A stretch of 56,849 nucleotides of DNA from positions 1-56,849 of the forward strand of contig JARLJI010000255.1 in the NCBI GenBank assembly GCA_031291295.1, in the 5' to 3' direction. Below, piece by piece: positions 44,102-52,624 of the stretch (the first letter of the stretch is position 1; each line of letters opens with the position of its first letter). The notes beneath the pieces are model-generated. The model was not told where the DNA came from. It made no database searches and worked only from the letters and a program-made list of their open reading frames with translations. A program made the translations under genes and the position numbers. Origin of the DNA: Rhodoferax sp. (GTDB lineage Bacteria > Pseudomonadota > Gammaproteobacteria > Burkholderiales > Burkholderiaceae_C).

Positions 44102-45079
44102 ATGGAAATCTTCGACTACGACAACATTCTCCTGCTGCCGCGCCTATGTCGCGTGGAAAGCCGCGCCGAGTGCGATGCCTCGGTGGAGCTGGGCGGACGC
44201 AGCTTTCGTATTCCGGTGGTGCCGGCCAACATGAAAACGGTGGTGGACGAATCCATCTGCACCTGGCTGGCGCAAAACGGCTACTTCTATGTGATGCACC
44301 GGTTCGATCTGGACAACGTGCAGTTCGTCAAAAACATGAAGGCCAAGGGGATTTTTGCCTCGATCTCGCTGGGCGTGAAAAAGCCCGACTACGAGACCGT
44401 GGACCGGCTGCTGGCTGGCGGCCTGGCGCCCGACTACATCACCATCGACGTCGCCCACGGCCATGCCGACAGCGTGAAAAACATGATCGGCTACCTCAAG
44501 GACAAGATGCCGGCGGCCTTCGTGATCGCGGGCAACGTGGGCACCCCCGAGGCCATCATCGACCTGGAGAACTGGGGCGCGGACGCGACCAAGGTCGGCA
44601 TCGGGCCGGGCAAGGTCTGCATCACCAAACTCAAGACCGGCTTTGGCACCGGCGGCTGGCAACTGTCGGCGCTCAAGTGGTGCGCGCGCGTGGCCACCAA
44701 GCCCATCATTGCCGATGGCGGCATCCGCGAGCATGGCGACATCGCCAAGTCGATCCGCTTCGGCGCCACCATGATCATGATCGGCTCGATGCTCGCCGGC
44801 CATGAGGAAAGCCCCGGCCAGACGGTGGAAGTCGACGGCAAGCTCTACAAGGAGTACTACGGCTCAGCCTCCGATTTCAACAAGGGCGAGTACAAGCACG
44901 TGGAAGGCAAGCGCATCCTCGAGCCCATCAAGGGCCGCCTCGCCGACACGCTGCGCGAGATGGAAGAAGACATGCAAAGCTCCATCAGCTACGCGGGCGG
45001 CAAGCGCCTGATGGACATCCGCAAGGTGAACTATGTCATCCTGGGCGGCGACAACGCGGGCGAACATCTGTTGATGTAG
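44102..45079 (+). CDS. guaC: GMP reductase
   Basis: Reduces GMP to IMP with NADPH for purine salvage. 325 aa from the ATG at 44102 (GGAG at 44088-44091); a TTG at 44093 would add three residues. [14 protein letters not shown] opening, [15 protein letters not shown], and the catalytic Cys segment [20 protein letters not shown] match the GuaC2 type. No CBS domains, unlike IMP dehydrogenase. Confidence 0.93.
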   Translation: MEIFDYDNILLLPRLCRVESRAECDASVELGGRSFRIPVVPANMKTVVDESICTWLAQNGYFYVMHRFDLDNVQFVKNMKAKGIFASISLGVKKPDYETVDRLLAGGLAPDYITIDVAHGHADSVKNMIGYLKDKMPAAFVIAGNVGTPEAIIDLENWGADATKVGIGPGKVCITKLKTGFGTGGWQLSALKWCARVATKPIIADGGIREHGDIAKSIRFGATMIMIGSMLAGHEESPGQTVEVDGKLYKEYYGSASDFNKGEYKHVEGKRILEPIKGRLADTLREMEEDMQSSISYAGGKRLMDIRKVNYVILGGDNAGEHLLM

Positions 45080-45171
45080 TTGGCGGACGGGCTCGCCGCC
45101 GCTAGAATTTGCGGCATAATTGCGAACTGGCTTTCTCCTGTGCCGCATGGCTACGAAAAGCCGGTGTTATT

Positions 45172-45247
45172 GGGGGGGTAGCTCAGCTGGGAGAGCGCTG
45201 CGTTCGCAATGCAGAGGTCGGGAGTTCGATCCTCCTCCTCTCCACCA
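45172..45247 (+). tRNA. tRNA-Ala (anticodon CGC)
   Basis: A 76-nt cloverleaf with encoded CCA. Acceptor G7 pairs with CCTCTCC including two G-T pairs. The anticodon loop TTCGCAA gives CGC, reading GCG (alanine). The T loop TTCGATC closes a 5-bp stem. Confidence 0.95.
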
Positions 45248-45266
45248 CAGTATCAGTTTTTAAAGT

Positions 45267-45342
45267 GGGTTCTTAGCTCAGTTGGTAGAGCAGCGGACTC
45301 TTAATCCGTAGGTCGACAGTTCGAATCTGTCAGGACCCACCA
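45267..45342 (+). tRNA. tRNA-Lys (anticodon CTT)
   Basis: A 76-nt cloverleaf with encoded CCA. The anticodon loop CTCTTAA gives CTT, reading AAG (lysine). The acceptor GGGTTCT pairs with AGGACCC. It lies 19 nt after tRNA-Ala, so the two are probably co-transcribed. Confidence 0.95.
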
Positions 45343-45363
45343 CTTTATCCGTTACGAATCAAT

Positions 45364-45394
45364 CACTTAGCGCGTCAGCGCCAAGTGCTTTTTT
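45364..45394 (+). terminator. Terminator of the tRNA pair
   Basis: Stem CACTTAGCGC with GCGCCAAGTG (one A-C mismatch), loop GTCA, followed by a C and six T. Confidence 0.8.
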
Positions 45395-45634
45395 CTTTTT
45401 CCAATCACCCCTTTTCCTCCGTGCCCGACTCGTGTCCGAAATTCGCCAGCGCCCAGTCTGCAGTGCGCTGCATGTCGCCATGTTGGATGCCCAAGGCATG
45501 AGCCGCGGGCCCCGCCGATAAGCGCCAGCGCTTGGGGCTGGCACACCCCAAGGCCAGGCCCAGCATCCTGAACATCATGGATGCCATCACCGCGCTGGTG
45601 GGCGTGGCCCCAACGAATCGGCCCCCGACCCTGC
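45395..45634. other. Gene-free stretch after the tRNA genes
   Basis: 240 nt between the tRNA terminator and the 3' end of the MFS gene. Open frames on the minus strand read through it, but none has a recognisable domain. One (45405-45620) contains RTADWALANFGHES-like residues; I could not place it in an integrase or other family with confidence. Confidence 0.45.
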
Positions 45635-46924
45635 TCAGATCGGCTTGCCGGCCGTCTCCTTGAGCCAGAGCAGCGGCAGCGTTGAGAGCACGGTGGCAAA
45701 AATCATGTACCACGCCGGGGCGAGGTTGCTGCCCGTGGCCTGGATGAGCCAGGTCACGACGAGCTGGGTCGTGCCGCCGAAGATCGCCACGCCGATGCTG
45801 TAGGAGATGGACAGCGAGGTGGCCCGGACCGGGCGTGGAAATATTTCGGTGATCATCACGATGCTCGCCACCGCCTGCAGCGTGAGCAGGAACGCGAGCA
45901 CCGCGACCACGCCGATCAACACCGGTGCGCTGCGGTAGGCGTCCAGCAGCATGAAGCCCGGCAGCACCAGCACCACCAGGGCCAGCCGCGACCAGCCGAT
46001 CACGGGCTTGCGGCCAATCCGGTCCGACAGCCGGCCCGCATACGCGGCGGTCAGCACGATCATGGCCGAGGCCGTCACCCCCGCCCACAGCGAGAGCGAC
46101 AGCGGCATCTTGAGAAACTGCGTGGCGTAGCTGGAGAGGTAGAAGACGATGACGTAGGTCGCCACCGTGCCGCCGAGGATCATCAGCACGCCGGACCAGA
46201 CCAGTCGGGCATGGGTCTGGAAGACTTCCTTGAGCTTGGCCTTCGAGCTCTCATCGGCCTGCGGCTGGTGGCCCAGCGTCTCGTCGAGATGGCGCCGGAT
46301 GTAGACCCCGAGCGGCACCATCAGCACGCCGATGGCAAACGGAATGCGCCAACCCCACGAAAACAGCTGTTCGTGCGAGAGGGTGTTGGTCAAGAGCGTC
46401 GCGACGCCCGCCCCCAGCAGCGAACTGATGCCCTGGCTGAAGAACTGCCAGCTGCCGAAGTAGCCGCGACTGTGATCGTCGGCATATTCCAGCAGCAGCG
46501 AGGTCGAGGCGCCGACCTCGCCGCCGAGGGCAAAGCCCTGCATCAGGCGCGCGACGACCAGCCAGATCGGCGCCCACACACCGATCAGGGCATAGGTGGG
46601 CGCCAGCGCCACGCCTAGCGAGCCGGCCGCCATCAGGATCAGGGTCAGGGTCATGGCCGGTTTGCGCCCGGCCTTGTCGGCGTACAGGCCGAGCACGACG
46701 CCGCCCAGGGGCCGCGCCAGGAAGGCGATGCCGTAGCTGCCCACGGCCAGCATCAGGCTGTCGACCGCGTCCTTGGCGGGAAAGAACACGCTGCCGATCA
46801 GCACCGCGAAGAACGAATAGACCGTGAAGTCGAAGAATTCGAGCCCGTTGCCGATGGTGATCGCGGCTATCGTGCTGAAGGTCGCTTTGGGCCGCGGCGC
46901 GGCGCTGGCCATGGTTGCACTCAT
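45635..46924 (-). CDS. MHS-type major facilitator transporter
   Basis: A 429-aa proton symporter with 12 membrane segments, of the metabolite:H+ symporter group (KgtP, ProP, ShiA relatives). Motifs: GNGLEFFDFTVYSFFAV (TM1), YGIAFLARPLGGVVLGLYADKAGRKPAM, RLMQGFALGGEVGASTSLLLEYA, FFSQGISSLLGA. Substrate unresolved; citrate, shikimate or aromatic acids are all plausible for the group. Confidence 0.9.
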   Translation of the reverse strand: MSATMASAAPRPKATFSTIAAITIGNGLEFFDFTVYSFFAVLIGSVFFPAKDAVDSLMLAVGSYGIAFLARPLGGVVLGLYADKAGRKPAMTLTLILMAAGSLGVALAPTYALIGVWAPIWLVVARLMQGFALGGEVGASTSLLLEYADDHSRGYFGSWQFFSQGISSLLGAGVATLLTNTLSHEQLFSWGWRIPFAIGVLMVPLGVYIRRHLDETLGHQPQADESSKAKLKEVFQTHARLVWSGVLMILGGTVATYVIVFYLSSYATQFLKMPLSLSLWAGVTASAMIVLTAAYAGRLSDRIGRKPVIGWSRLALVVLVLPGFMLLDAYRSAPVLIGVVAVLAFLLTLQAVASIVMITEIFPRPVRATSLSISYSIGVAIFGGTTQLVVTWLIQATGSNLAPAWYMIFATVLSTLPLLWLKETAGKPI

Positions 46925-47121
46925 AAAGTCTCCTAATATTTTTAAAATTGATTCAAACTTCAGTCATCAGGCCTGTGGTCACGGGCTTGATTGCTGAACG
47001 GGTTGACTGGCCGCCGTGCAGCACGGTGGTGGTCTCTTTGTTCTGCTGCATTCTGGATGGTTGATCGAACACCTTTCGTATTCATTAGGCTGGGAGCCGG
47101 AAAACTGCTGTCAGTGAACTC
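46925..47121. other. Intergenic region before the IS110 remnant
   Basis: 197 nt holding the MFS promoter side and AT-richer sequence. No gene, repeat or hairpin that I can support. The whole gene-free interval runs to 47335 and includes the remnant. Confidence 0.4.
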
Positions 47122-47379
47122 GTGTGCGCAGATATCGATGTGGCCAAAGACAGCTTCGAGATAGCTGTCACGGACGAGGCCCAGACGTTGAATCTTGGCA
47201 ATAATGAAGCCGGCCACGCCGGGTTGTGCCAGTTACTGGGGCCATGGTCCCACGTCTGGTCCTGGTGGCGTGCGTGCACAAGCCTTCGGTCATCCTTGTC
47301 TTGCGCCCTCACGCCGACGGGCGGCCATGCGGACCTCAGGGCAGCGCACTTAAGAGGCCTTCCATCTCCTTCTCGCTGA
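47122..47379 (+). pseudogene. IS110-family transposase, N-terminal remnant
   Basis: The GTG-started frame begins CADIDVAKDSFEIAVTDE, the first catalytic Asp (D) and strand of the DEDD RuvC-like IS110 fold, then GNNEAGHAGLCQLL. Similarity stops at about residue 40; the rest of the frame looks out of frame or unrelated. The RuvC remainder and the C-terminal Transposase_20 domain are missing, and no partner sequence is seen. The end overlaps the convergent GYD gene. Confidence 0.72.
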
Positions 47380-47629
47380 AACCGCGCAGCGTCGTCGTGC
47401 GCAGGCTGCCCTGCATGGCCAGGGCGAGAGTGGCTTTCGTCAGGGTCTCGTCGTCCGGTGCGTCTACCGTCAGCACGACGTCGTATTGGCCCAGCGTGAA
47501 AAACCACTCGCGGGCGTTCACCCCCAGCGCGGCAAAAGCTTCGCGCGCGGCGCGCGAACGCTTCACGGTGTCCTTGACCTCACGAACACCCTGGTCGGTC
47601 CAGTTTCCCAACAATACATACTTGCCCAT
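47336..47629 (-). CDS. GYD-domain protein
   Basis: A 97-aa cytoplasmic protein from the ATG at 47629 (MGKYVLLGNWTDQGVREVKD). GQYDVVLTVDAPDDETLTKATLALAMQGSLRTTTLRGF matches the GYD alpha-beta domain of unknown function. A stress-related or sensory role is possible but unproven. Confidence 0.82.
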   Translation of the reverse strand: MGKYVLLGNWTDQGVREVKDTVKRSRAAREAFAALGVNAREWFFTLGQYDVVLTVDAPDDETLTKATLALAMQGSLRTTTLRGFSEKEMEGLLSALP

Positions 47630-47755
47630 GTCCACACTCCTTTGCAACCTTCAATCAACTCACAGCCGGCCGCATCGCCACTGCCGGCTGCCCCATGGTG
47701 CCGATCGGGCACCTCATTGCACGGTCGATCCATGATGCCAGACCGGCCGCACGCA
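47630..47755. other. Gene-free stretch between GYD gene and cydA remnant
   Basis: 126 nt upstream of the GYD start and containing its promoter. Nothing else that I can support. Confidence 0.35.
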
Positions 47756-47872
47756 TCAACACCCGCAGCAGCGCCGCCACGCGGCTTCGGGTCCGACACG
47801 CTGCATGCCGAACAGCATCACGCCGAGGAAGCCGAACTGAATTCTCGCAAGCAGTAATGCGTCCATGATCAT
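47756..47872 (-). pseudogene. Cytochrome bd oxidase subunit I (cydA) remnant, internally deleted
   Basis: A 38-codon frame MIMDALLLARIQFGF..., matching the conserved CydA N-terminus (ALLLARIQFGFT), then continuing MLFGMQRVGP, similar to the CydA segment MFGWNRVGP about 100 residues later. The haem-ligand His residues are missing. It starts 5 nt after the ndh stop, where a co-operonic cydA would begin. Confidence 0.55.
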
Positions 47873-47877
47873 GCGCT

Positions 47878-49245
47878 TCAGTGCATCTTCACATGCGGTT
47901 CGGTACGGCGTGTGATGAGCCGCGCCAGCGTGTCGAGGCTGACTTTCGTGAAACCGTGCAGCGCCAGCTCGTGCATCTTGTACAGCGACAAGTACATCAG
48001 CCGCGCCATGAAGCCTTCTATCATCATGCCGCGGCCGGCCAGCCCGCCCATCATGCTGCCCACCGTGCTGAACTCGCCAAGCGACACGAGCGAGCCGAAG
48101 TCCCGGTAGCGATAGTTGGCGAGTGGCTTGCCGGCCATGCGGCGCCGGATCTGCTTGACCATCAGCGAGGCCTGCTGGTGTGCGGCCTGCGCGCGCGGCG
48201 GCACGAACCCGCCCTGGCCGTGATTGGCCTCGGGCCAGGCGCAGGCAGCGCAGTCGCCAATGGCGAAGACGTTGTCGTCGCGGGTGGTTTGCAGTGTCGT
48301 GCGCACCACCAGCTGGTTGAGGCGATTGTTTTCCAGGCCACCGATGTCGCGCAGAAAATCGGCCGCCTTCACGCCGGCAGCCCAGACCACCAACTCTGCG
48401 GGAATCTGGCGGCCGTCGGCCAGACGCACGCCGCGAGGCAGCACTTCGGCCACTTTGGCGCTGGTGTGCACCTGCACGCCCAGAGTCTGCAGCAGCTGCT
48501 GCGCTGAAGTCGACACCCGCTCGGGCAGACCTGGCAGCACGCGCGTCGAGGCCTCGATCAGGTGCAACTGCAAATCCTTTTCGGGATCGATTCGGTCCAG
48601 TCCGTAAGCGACGAGCTCGCGAGTGGCGCGGTGTAATTCGGCCGCCAGTTCGACGCCGGTGGCGCCAGCGCCGATGATCGCCACCTGCAACTGGTGCGGC
48701 GCCAGCGGCTCGTGTTGTGCGTGCGCGCGAATGCAGGCACTGACCAAGCGGCGCTGAAACGCGCGCGCGTCGGCCGTTGTTTCCAACTTGAGTGCGTTCT
48801 CGGCAACGCCCGGTGTGCCGAAGTCGTTGCTTTGGCTGCCCACGGAGATCACCAGCGTGTCGTACCCGAAGCTGCGTGCCGGCGTGATCTGGACGCCGTC
48901 TTCGTCGATGAAGGGTGCGACATGCACCTGCCGGCGCTCGCGGTCGAGGCCGATCATCTGGCCGACCCGAAACCGGAAACCGTGCCAATGTGCCTGCGCG
49001 CGATACGACACCTCGTGCAAACCGACGTCCATGCTGCCGGCCGCGATCTCGTGCAGCTTGGGCTTCCATACATGCGAGCGTGCCTGGTCGATCAGTGTCA
49101 CCGAGGCCTTGCCGCGTCGCCCCAGCTTGTTGCCCAGCGTGGTCGCCAGCTCCAGACCGCCAGCACCGCCACCGACGATGACGATACGATGCGGCCCGTC
49201 TGCTGTGCTATCGCCGCTGGCGAAGGAAGGCTGTTTTAAGGGCAT
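47878..49245 (-). CDS. ndh: Type II NADH dehydrogenase
   Basis: A 455-aa FAD flavoprotein that oxidises NADH to ubiquinone without pumping protons. FAD motif IVGGGAGGLELATTLG (about 23), NADH-domain motif IIGAGATGVELAAELHRA (about 170), NVFAIGDCAAC near residue 310, and a C-terminal amphipathic segment for membrane docking. The start is the ATG at 49245, overlapping the end of the crotonase remnant. Followed by a decayed cydA, suggesting a former ndh-cyd respiratory unit. Confidence 0.9.
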   Translation of the reverse strand: MPLKQPSFASGDSTADGPHRIVIVGGGAGGLELATTLGNKLGRRGKASVTLIDQARSHVWKPKLHEIAAGSMDVGLHEVSYRAQAHWHGFRFRVGQMIGLDRERRQVHVAPFIDEDGVQITPARSFGYDTLVISVGSQSNDFGTPGVAENALKLETTADARAFQRRLVSACIRAHAQHEPLAPHQLQVAIIGAGATGVELAAELHRATRELVAYGLDRIDPEKDLQLHLIEASTRVLPGLPERVSTSAQQLLQTLGVQVHTSAKVAEVLPRGVRLADGRQIPAELVVWAAGVKAADFLRDIGGLENNRLNQLVVRTTLQTTRDDNVFAIGDCAACAWPEANHGQGGFVPPRAQAAHQQASLMVKQIRRRMAGKPLANYRYRDFGSLVSLGEFSTVGSMMGGLAGRGMMIEGFMARLMYLSLYKMHELALHGFTKVSLDTLARLITRRTEPHVKMH

Positions 49246-49376
49246 TGGCACGATTCGTCCCGACTGGATCCGCGATGCGCAAGCGCTGGCTTGCGCTTGT
49301 CGAGAAACGCCGCCATGCCTTCTTGCCGGTCCGCGATGTCGGCGCCGGCAGCAAAGGCTTTTTCGTAATTCATCAT
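49236..49376 (-). pseudogene. Enoyl-CoA hydratase (crotonase) C-terminal remnant
   Basis: A 46-codon frame starting at an ATG that overlaps the phaC stop. NYEKAFAAGADIADRQEGMAAFLDKRKP is like the C-terminal tail of enoyl-CoA hydratases (D-x-EGM-x-AF-x-KR). The catalytic crotonase core (about 220 residues) is absent, and the last residues (SCQCP) drift. A genuine small gene cannot be excluded, but its family resemblance is to the tail only. Confidence 0.65.
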
Positions 49377-51085
49377 GGCTGGCTCGCTCGCACCTTGACG
49401 TATCGCCCCGGCGCCGGCTCGATGATGGGGTATTTCCTGCTGCCGAGCTTGCGCCGGGCGGCCACGGCCTTGCCACTCTTCGGCGACAGCCACTTGATCC
49501 AGTGGTTCCACCAGCTGCCCGGCGTCTCGGTGGCGCTGGCCAGCCACCTCTCGGCGTCGTCGCCTTGCTGGTCGCCGGTCCAGTAGCTGCGCTTGTTCTT
49601 CGATGCCGGGTTGATGACGCCGGCGATGTGGCCGCTGGCGCCGAGCACGAACTGCGATTTTCCGCCGACCAGCTGCGTCGTGCGATAGGCCGAGCGCCAG
49701 GGCACGATGTGGTCCTCCTGCGTGGCCAGCACATAACTGGGCATGTCGATCGCGCCCAGGTCCACCGGCGTGTCGCACATCGTCAGCCGGTTTGGCACCC
49801 GCAGGTTGTTTTCGAGGTACATATTGCGCAGGTACCAGGCGTACATCGGCCCGGGCAGGTTGGTGGCGTCGGCGTTCCAGTACAGCAGGTCGAACGCTTC
49901 AGGCGATTTGCCCTTCAGGTAGTTATTGATCACGTTCGGCCAGATCAGGTCGTTGGCGCGCAGGGTCTGGAACACGAAGCCGAGTTCGGCGCCAGGGTAG
50001 ATGCCGCCCCGGCCGATCGTTTGCTCGCGCTGCGCGACGCCTTGCTCGTCGATGAACACTCCCAAGTCGCCCGGCTCGCGAAAGTCGAGCATCGTGGTCA
50101 GCAGCGTCAGACTGGCGACCGATTCATCGCCGCGCGCGCGCAGCACCGCCAGCGCCGACGACAGGATGGTGCCGCCCACGCACCAGCCGACCGCGTTGAC
50201 CTTGTCGGCACCGCTGACGGCCAGCGCCACCTCGATCGCCTTGATCGCGCCTTGCGCCACGTAGTCGTCCCAGGTGAGGTGGCCGCAGCTCGCGTCGGGA
50301 TTGCGCCAGGACACCAGGAACACGGTCTGGCCCTGCTCGGCCGCGAAGCGAACAAAGGAGTTCTCGGGCTGCAGGTCAAGGATGTAGAACTTGTTGATAG
50401 ACGGCGGCACGATGACGAGCGGACGGGTCGCCACCTGCTCGGTCAGCGGCGCGTACTGGATCAGCTGGAACAGCTCGTTCTCGAACACCACCGCACCCTC
50501 GGACACCGCCACGTTCTTGCCGACCTCGAAGGCCGATTCGTCGGTGATCGTGAGCCCCCCCTTGCGCATGTCGGCCAGCAGGTTGTCGAAGCCGGCCTTC
50601 ACGCTCTCGCCCCTGGTTTCGAGCGCGAGCTTGATCACGTCAGGGTTGGTCGTGGCGAAGTTGGCCGGACTCATCGAGTCGATGAACTGGCGGGCATAGA
50701 AGCGCAGTTTGTGCTTTTCCTTCTGGTCGAGGTCGGCGGCCTCGACCATGTCGCCGAGCAGGCGCGAGTTCAGCAGATAGGTCTGCTTGAGCAGGCTGTA
50801 CGCGGGGTTGTCGCGCCACTCGGCGACGTTGAAGCGCCGGTCGCCACGCTCGGGGGCGACCACCGGTTCCCCGGCATTGCCGCTCGCGCTGGCCAGCATG
50901 CCCATCCACAGGGTCATCTGCTGCTCCCAGTAGCGGGCCTGCACCTGCGCCAGCGACGCAGCCGGTGTGCCGGCCGCCCCCGCGGGCGAGTCACCAAGCG
51001 CACCGGTGAACCCGCGAAGGAGGTTTTGCCCCGATTTGAGGAACCCCTGGACGAATTCGTCCGGCATGTTGAACGGCGCTGCCAT
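49373..51085 (-). CDS. phaC: Polyhydroxyalkanoate synthase, class I
   Basis: A 570-aa granule-bound polymerase that polymerises (R)-3-hydroxyacyl-CoA. The lipase-box-like GWCVGG holds the catalytic Cys (about residue 302), LLTTMLDFREPGDLGVFIDE is the PhaC-conserved loop, and GHIAGVINPASKN has the catalytic His. Length fits class I. The stop overlaps a crotonase remnant. Upstream are phasin and PhaJ, giving a compact storage operon. Confidence 0.95.
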   Translation of the reverse strand: MAAPFNMPDEFVQGFLKSGQNLLRGFTGALGDSPAGAAGTPAASLAQVQARYWEQQMTLWMGMLASASGNAGEPVVAPERGDRRFNVAEWRDNPAYSLLKQTYLLNSRLLGDMVEAADLDQKEKHKLRFYARQFIDSMSPANFATTNPDVIKLALETRGESVKAGFDNLLADMRKGGLTITDESAFEVGKNVAVSEGAVVFENELFQLIQYAPLTEQVATRPLVIVPPSINKFYILDLQPENSFVRFAAEQGQTVFLVSWRNPDASCGHLTWDDYVAQGAIKAIEVALAVSGADKVNAVGWCVGGTILSSALAVLRARGDESVASLTLLTTMLDFREPGDLGVFIDEQGVAQREQTIGRGGIYPGAELGFVFQTLRANDLIWPNVINNYLKGKSPEAFDLLYWNADATNLPGPMYAWYLRNMYLENNLRVPNRLTMCDTPVDLGAIDMPSYVLATQEDHIVPWRSAYRTTQLVGGKSQFVLGASGHIAGVINPASKNKRSYWTGDQQGDDAERWLASATETPGSWWNHWIKWLSPKSGKAVAARRKLGSRKYPIIEPAPGRYVKVRASQP

Positions 51086-51095
51086 GCTGGGCTCC

Positions 51096-51530
51096 TTACT
51101 TCGGCTGCATCAACTTCTTGAGTGCCTCCGCGTGCTTGCTCGCACGCTGCGTGATGTGGGCCAGCGTGTCGGCCTGGGAATTGCGGGCCATCTCGGCCAG
51201 CTCCTTCATGTCGGCGAGCGCTTTCTCGCAGGCCTTGCGCGCCAGTTCGGCCTGCTTGGCCGGGTCCGCGAACCCGGCTCCGCCGACGGCGCCCTTGACA
51301 GCGTCCTGGATGCCCTGCATGGCCTGGGTCAGCATCTCGCCCTGTTTGCGCGCCAGCGCCTGCATGGACTCATAGGCCGCCTTGTTGGCCTCGACCAGCG
51401 CCTCGATGTCCTCTCGCCGCGCTTCGACGATGGCCGACATGTCGACGCCGGGCACCTTGAATTGCTCGATGATCTTGGTCAGGTCGCCGAAGGGGTTGGC
51501 CTGGGCGGCCGGTGTTGTCTTGCTCATCAT
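51096..51530 (-). CDS. phaP: Phasin-family PHA granule protein
   Basis: A 144-aa amphipathic helical protein, Ala/Lys/Gln-rich, that coats PHA granules. IIEQFKVPGVDMSAIVEARREDIEALVEANKAAYESMQALARKQ is the phasin consensus. A second Met follows the first (MMSK). It lies 10 nt before phaC. Confidence 0.9.
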   Translation of the reverse strand: MMSKTTPAAQANPFGDLTKIIEQFKVPGVDMSAIVEARREDIEALVEANKAAYESMQALARKQGEMLTQAMQGIQDAVKGAVGGAGFADPAKQAELARKACEKALADMKELAEMARNSQADTLAHITQRASKHAEALKKLMQPK

Positions 51531-51566
51531 GTGACTCCTGGTGGGTGAATGAATGTGTGGTCGTGG

Positions 51567-52007
51567 TCAGCCGGGTCGCCCAGCGCGGGAGGTGGGCATG
51601 ACCAGTGCCTCACCGTCAATCACCACTTTGTCGCGGACGGTGCACACCGTCGTCAGCGCCACGCGGCGCTTCTCCGGGAACAGCTCTTTCACGGTGACCG
51701 TGGCGTGCACCGTGTCGCCGGGACGCACGGGCGCCTTGAAGCGCAGGTTCTGGCTCAGGTAGACCGTGCCCGGCCCCGGCAGCCGGCCGGCGATCGCGGC
51801 CGAGATCACGCTGGCGGTCAGCATGCCGTGTGCGATGCGTCCCTTGAAAGCCGTCGTCTGCGCGAATTCCTCGTTGATATGCATCGCGTTGTTGTCGCCC
51901 GAAGCGCCGGCGAAGAGAACGATGTCCGCTTCGGTGATGGTCTTGGCGAAGGTTGCGCTCATGCCGGGCTCAAGGTCCTCGATGTCGTAGCCGTTCAGTT
52001 CGTTCAT
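51567..52007 (-). CDS. phaJ: MaoC-family (R)-specific enoyl-CoA hydratase (PhaJ-type)
   Basis: A 146-aa hot-dog protein linking beta-oxidation to PHA by making (R)-3-hydroxyacyl-CoA. The hydratase-2 motif GASGDNNAMHINEEFA with catalytic Asp and His, then FKGRIAHGMLTASVIS. The start overlaps the stop of the next upstream gene by 4 nt (52004-52007). Confidence 0.9.
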   Translation of the reverse strand: MNELNGYDIEDLEPGMSATFAKTITEADIVLFAGASGDNNAMHINEEFAQTTAFKGRIAHGMLTASVISAAIAGRLPGPGTVYLSQNLRFKAPVRPGDTVHATVTVKELFPEKRRVALTTVCTVRDKVVIDGEALVMPTSRAGRPG

Positions 52008-52609
52008 AGCTTCTCCGCAGTAGGGGTTGGGTTCAGTTCAGACTCGAGTGAGGGGGGATAGAGCCACCCAGCGAACACGCGCACCAGGGTGGGCATGACG
52101 ATCCACGTCATCGCCGTCACGACGAGCGCGGTGACGACTAGCACCACGAGCGCTGGCCACAAAAAGGGTGCCAGCAGCGCACCGATCGTGCGAGACAGCA
52201 GCAGCACCAGCGGGAAGATGCCCAACCAGGTGACGAGCGCCATCTTCCAGCGCGGCGGCGGCGACTTGGTGCGCGCGGCCGGCAGCGCGAACCAGGTCTC
52301 CAGGCCGGTCAGCACGCGCGTCGCCGCGCCGCCGAGCGTCACGTCTGCGATGCGTCGATGCCATCGTTGCCGTTCTTGGCTCTGCATCCAATCCTGCAAA
52401 TGCGCTTCGGTATCGAATGCAAACAACATGCGGTAGCAGCTCTGTTCGGCTTGCTCCGGCGGAATCAGGAAACCACCCATGTGACCCGGAAATTGCGCAG
52501 CGGCCGCCTGCATGCCCGCCATCAGGCGTTCGAACTCCATGGTCCGCCCGCGCCGCACTCGCCGCGTGACCAGCGCGGTCGCCGGAGGGGCGCTCCTTGC
52601 ATCGCTCAT
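52004..52609 (-). CDS. Antibiotic-biosynthesis-monooxygenase-like protein with C-terminal membrane anchor
   Basis: A 201-aa protein. Residues about 10-105 look like an ABM (dimeric alpha-beta barrel) domain (ALVTRRVRRGRTMEFERLM, FPGHMGGFLIP, CYRMLFAFDTEAHLQDWM). The C-terminal 75 residues hold two membrane helices (ALVTWLGIFPLVLLLS and WPALVVLVVTALVVTAM). Role unknown; it lies between iorAB and phaJ. Confidence 0.72.
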   Translation of the reverse strand: MSDARSAPPATALVTRRVRRGRTMEFERLMAGMQAAAAQFPGHMGGFLIPPEQAEQSCYRMLFAFDTEAHLQDWMQSQERQRWHRRIADVTLGGAATRVLTGLETWFALPAARTKSPPPRWKMALVTWLGIFPLVLLLSRTIGALLAPFLWPALVVLVVTALVVTAMTWIVMPTLVRVFAGWLYPPSLESELNPTPTAEKL

Positions 52610-52624
52610 GTGTGCGGCGCGCCA

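Noticed and set aside
45405..45634. Possible integrase fragment after tRNA-Lys
   Set aside because: A minus-strand frame contains RTADWALANFGHES, loosely like an integrase C-terminus, but the R-H-R-Y pattern is not met, and no direct repeat of the tRNA 3' end is seen to mark an attachment site.
48788..51121. 777-codon plus-strand frame opposite phaC and ndh
   Set aside because: Antisense shadow; composition is Arg/Val/His/Gln-rich and lacks any motif.
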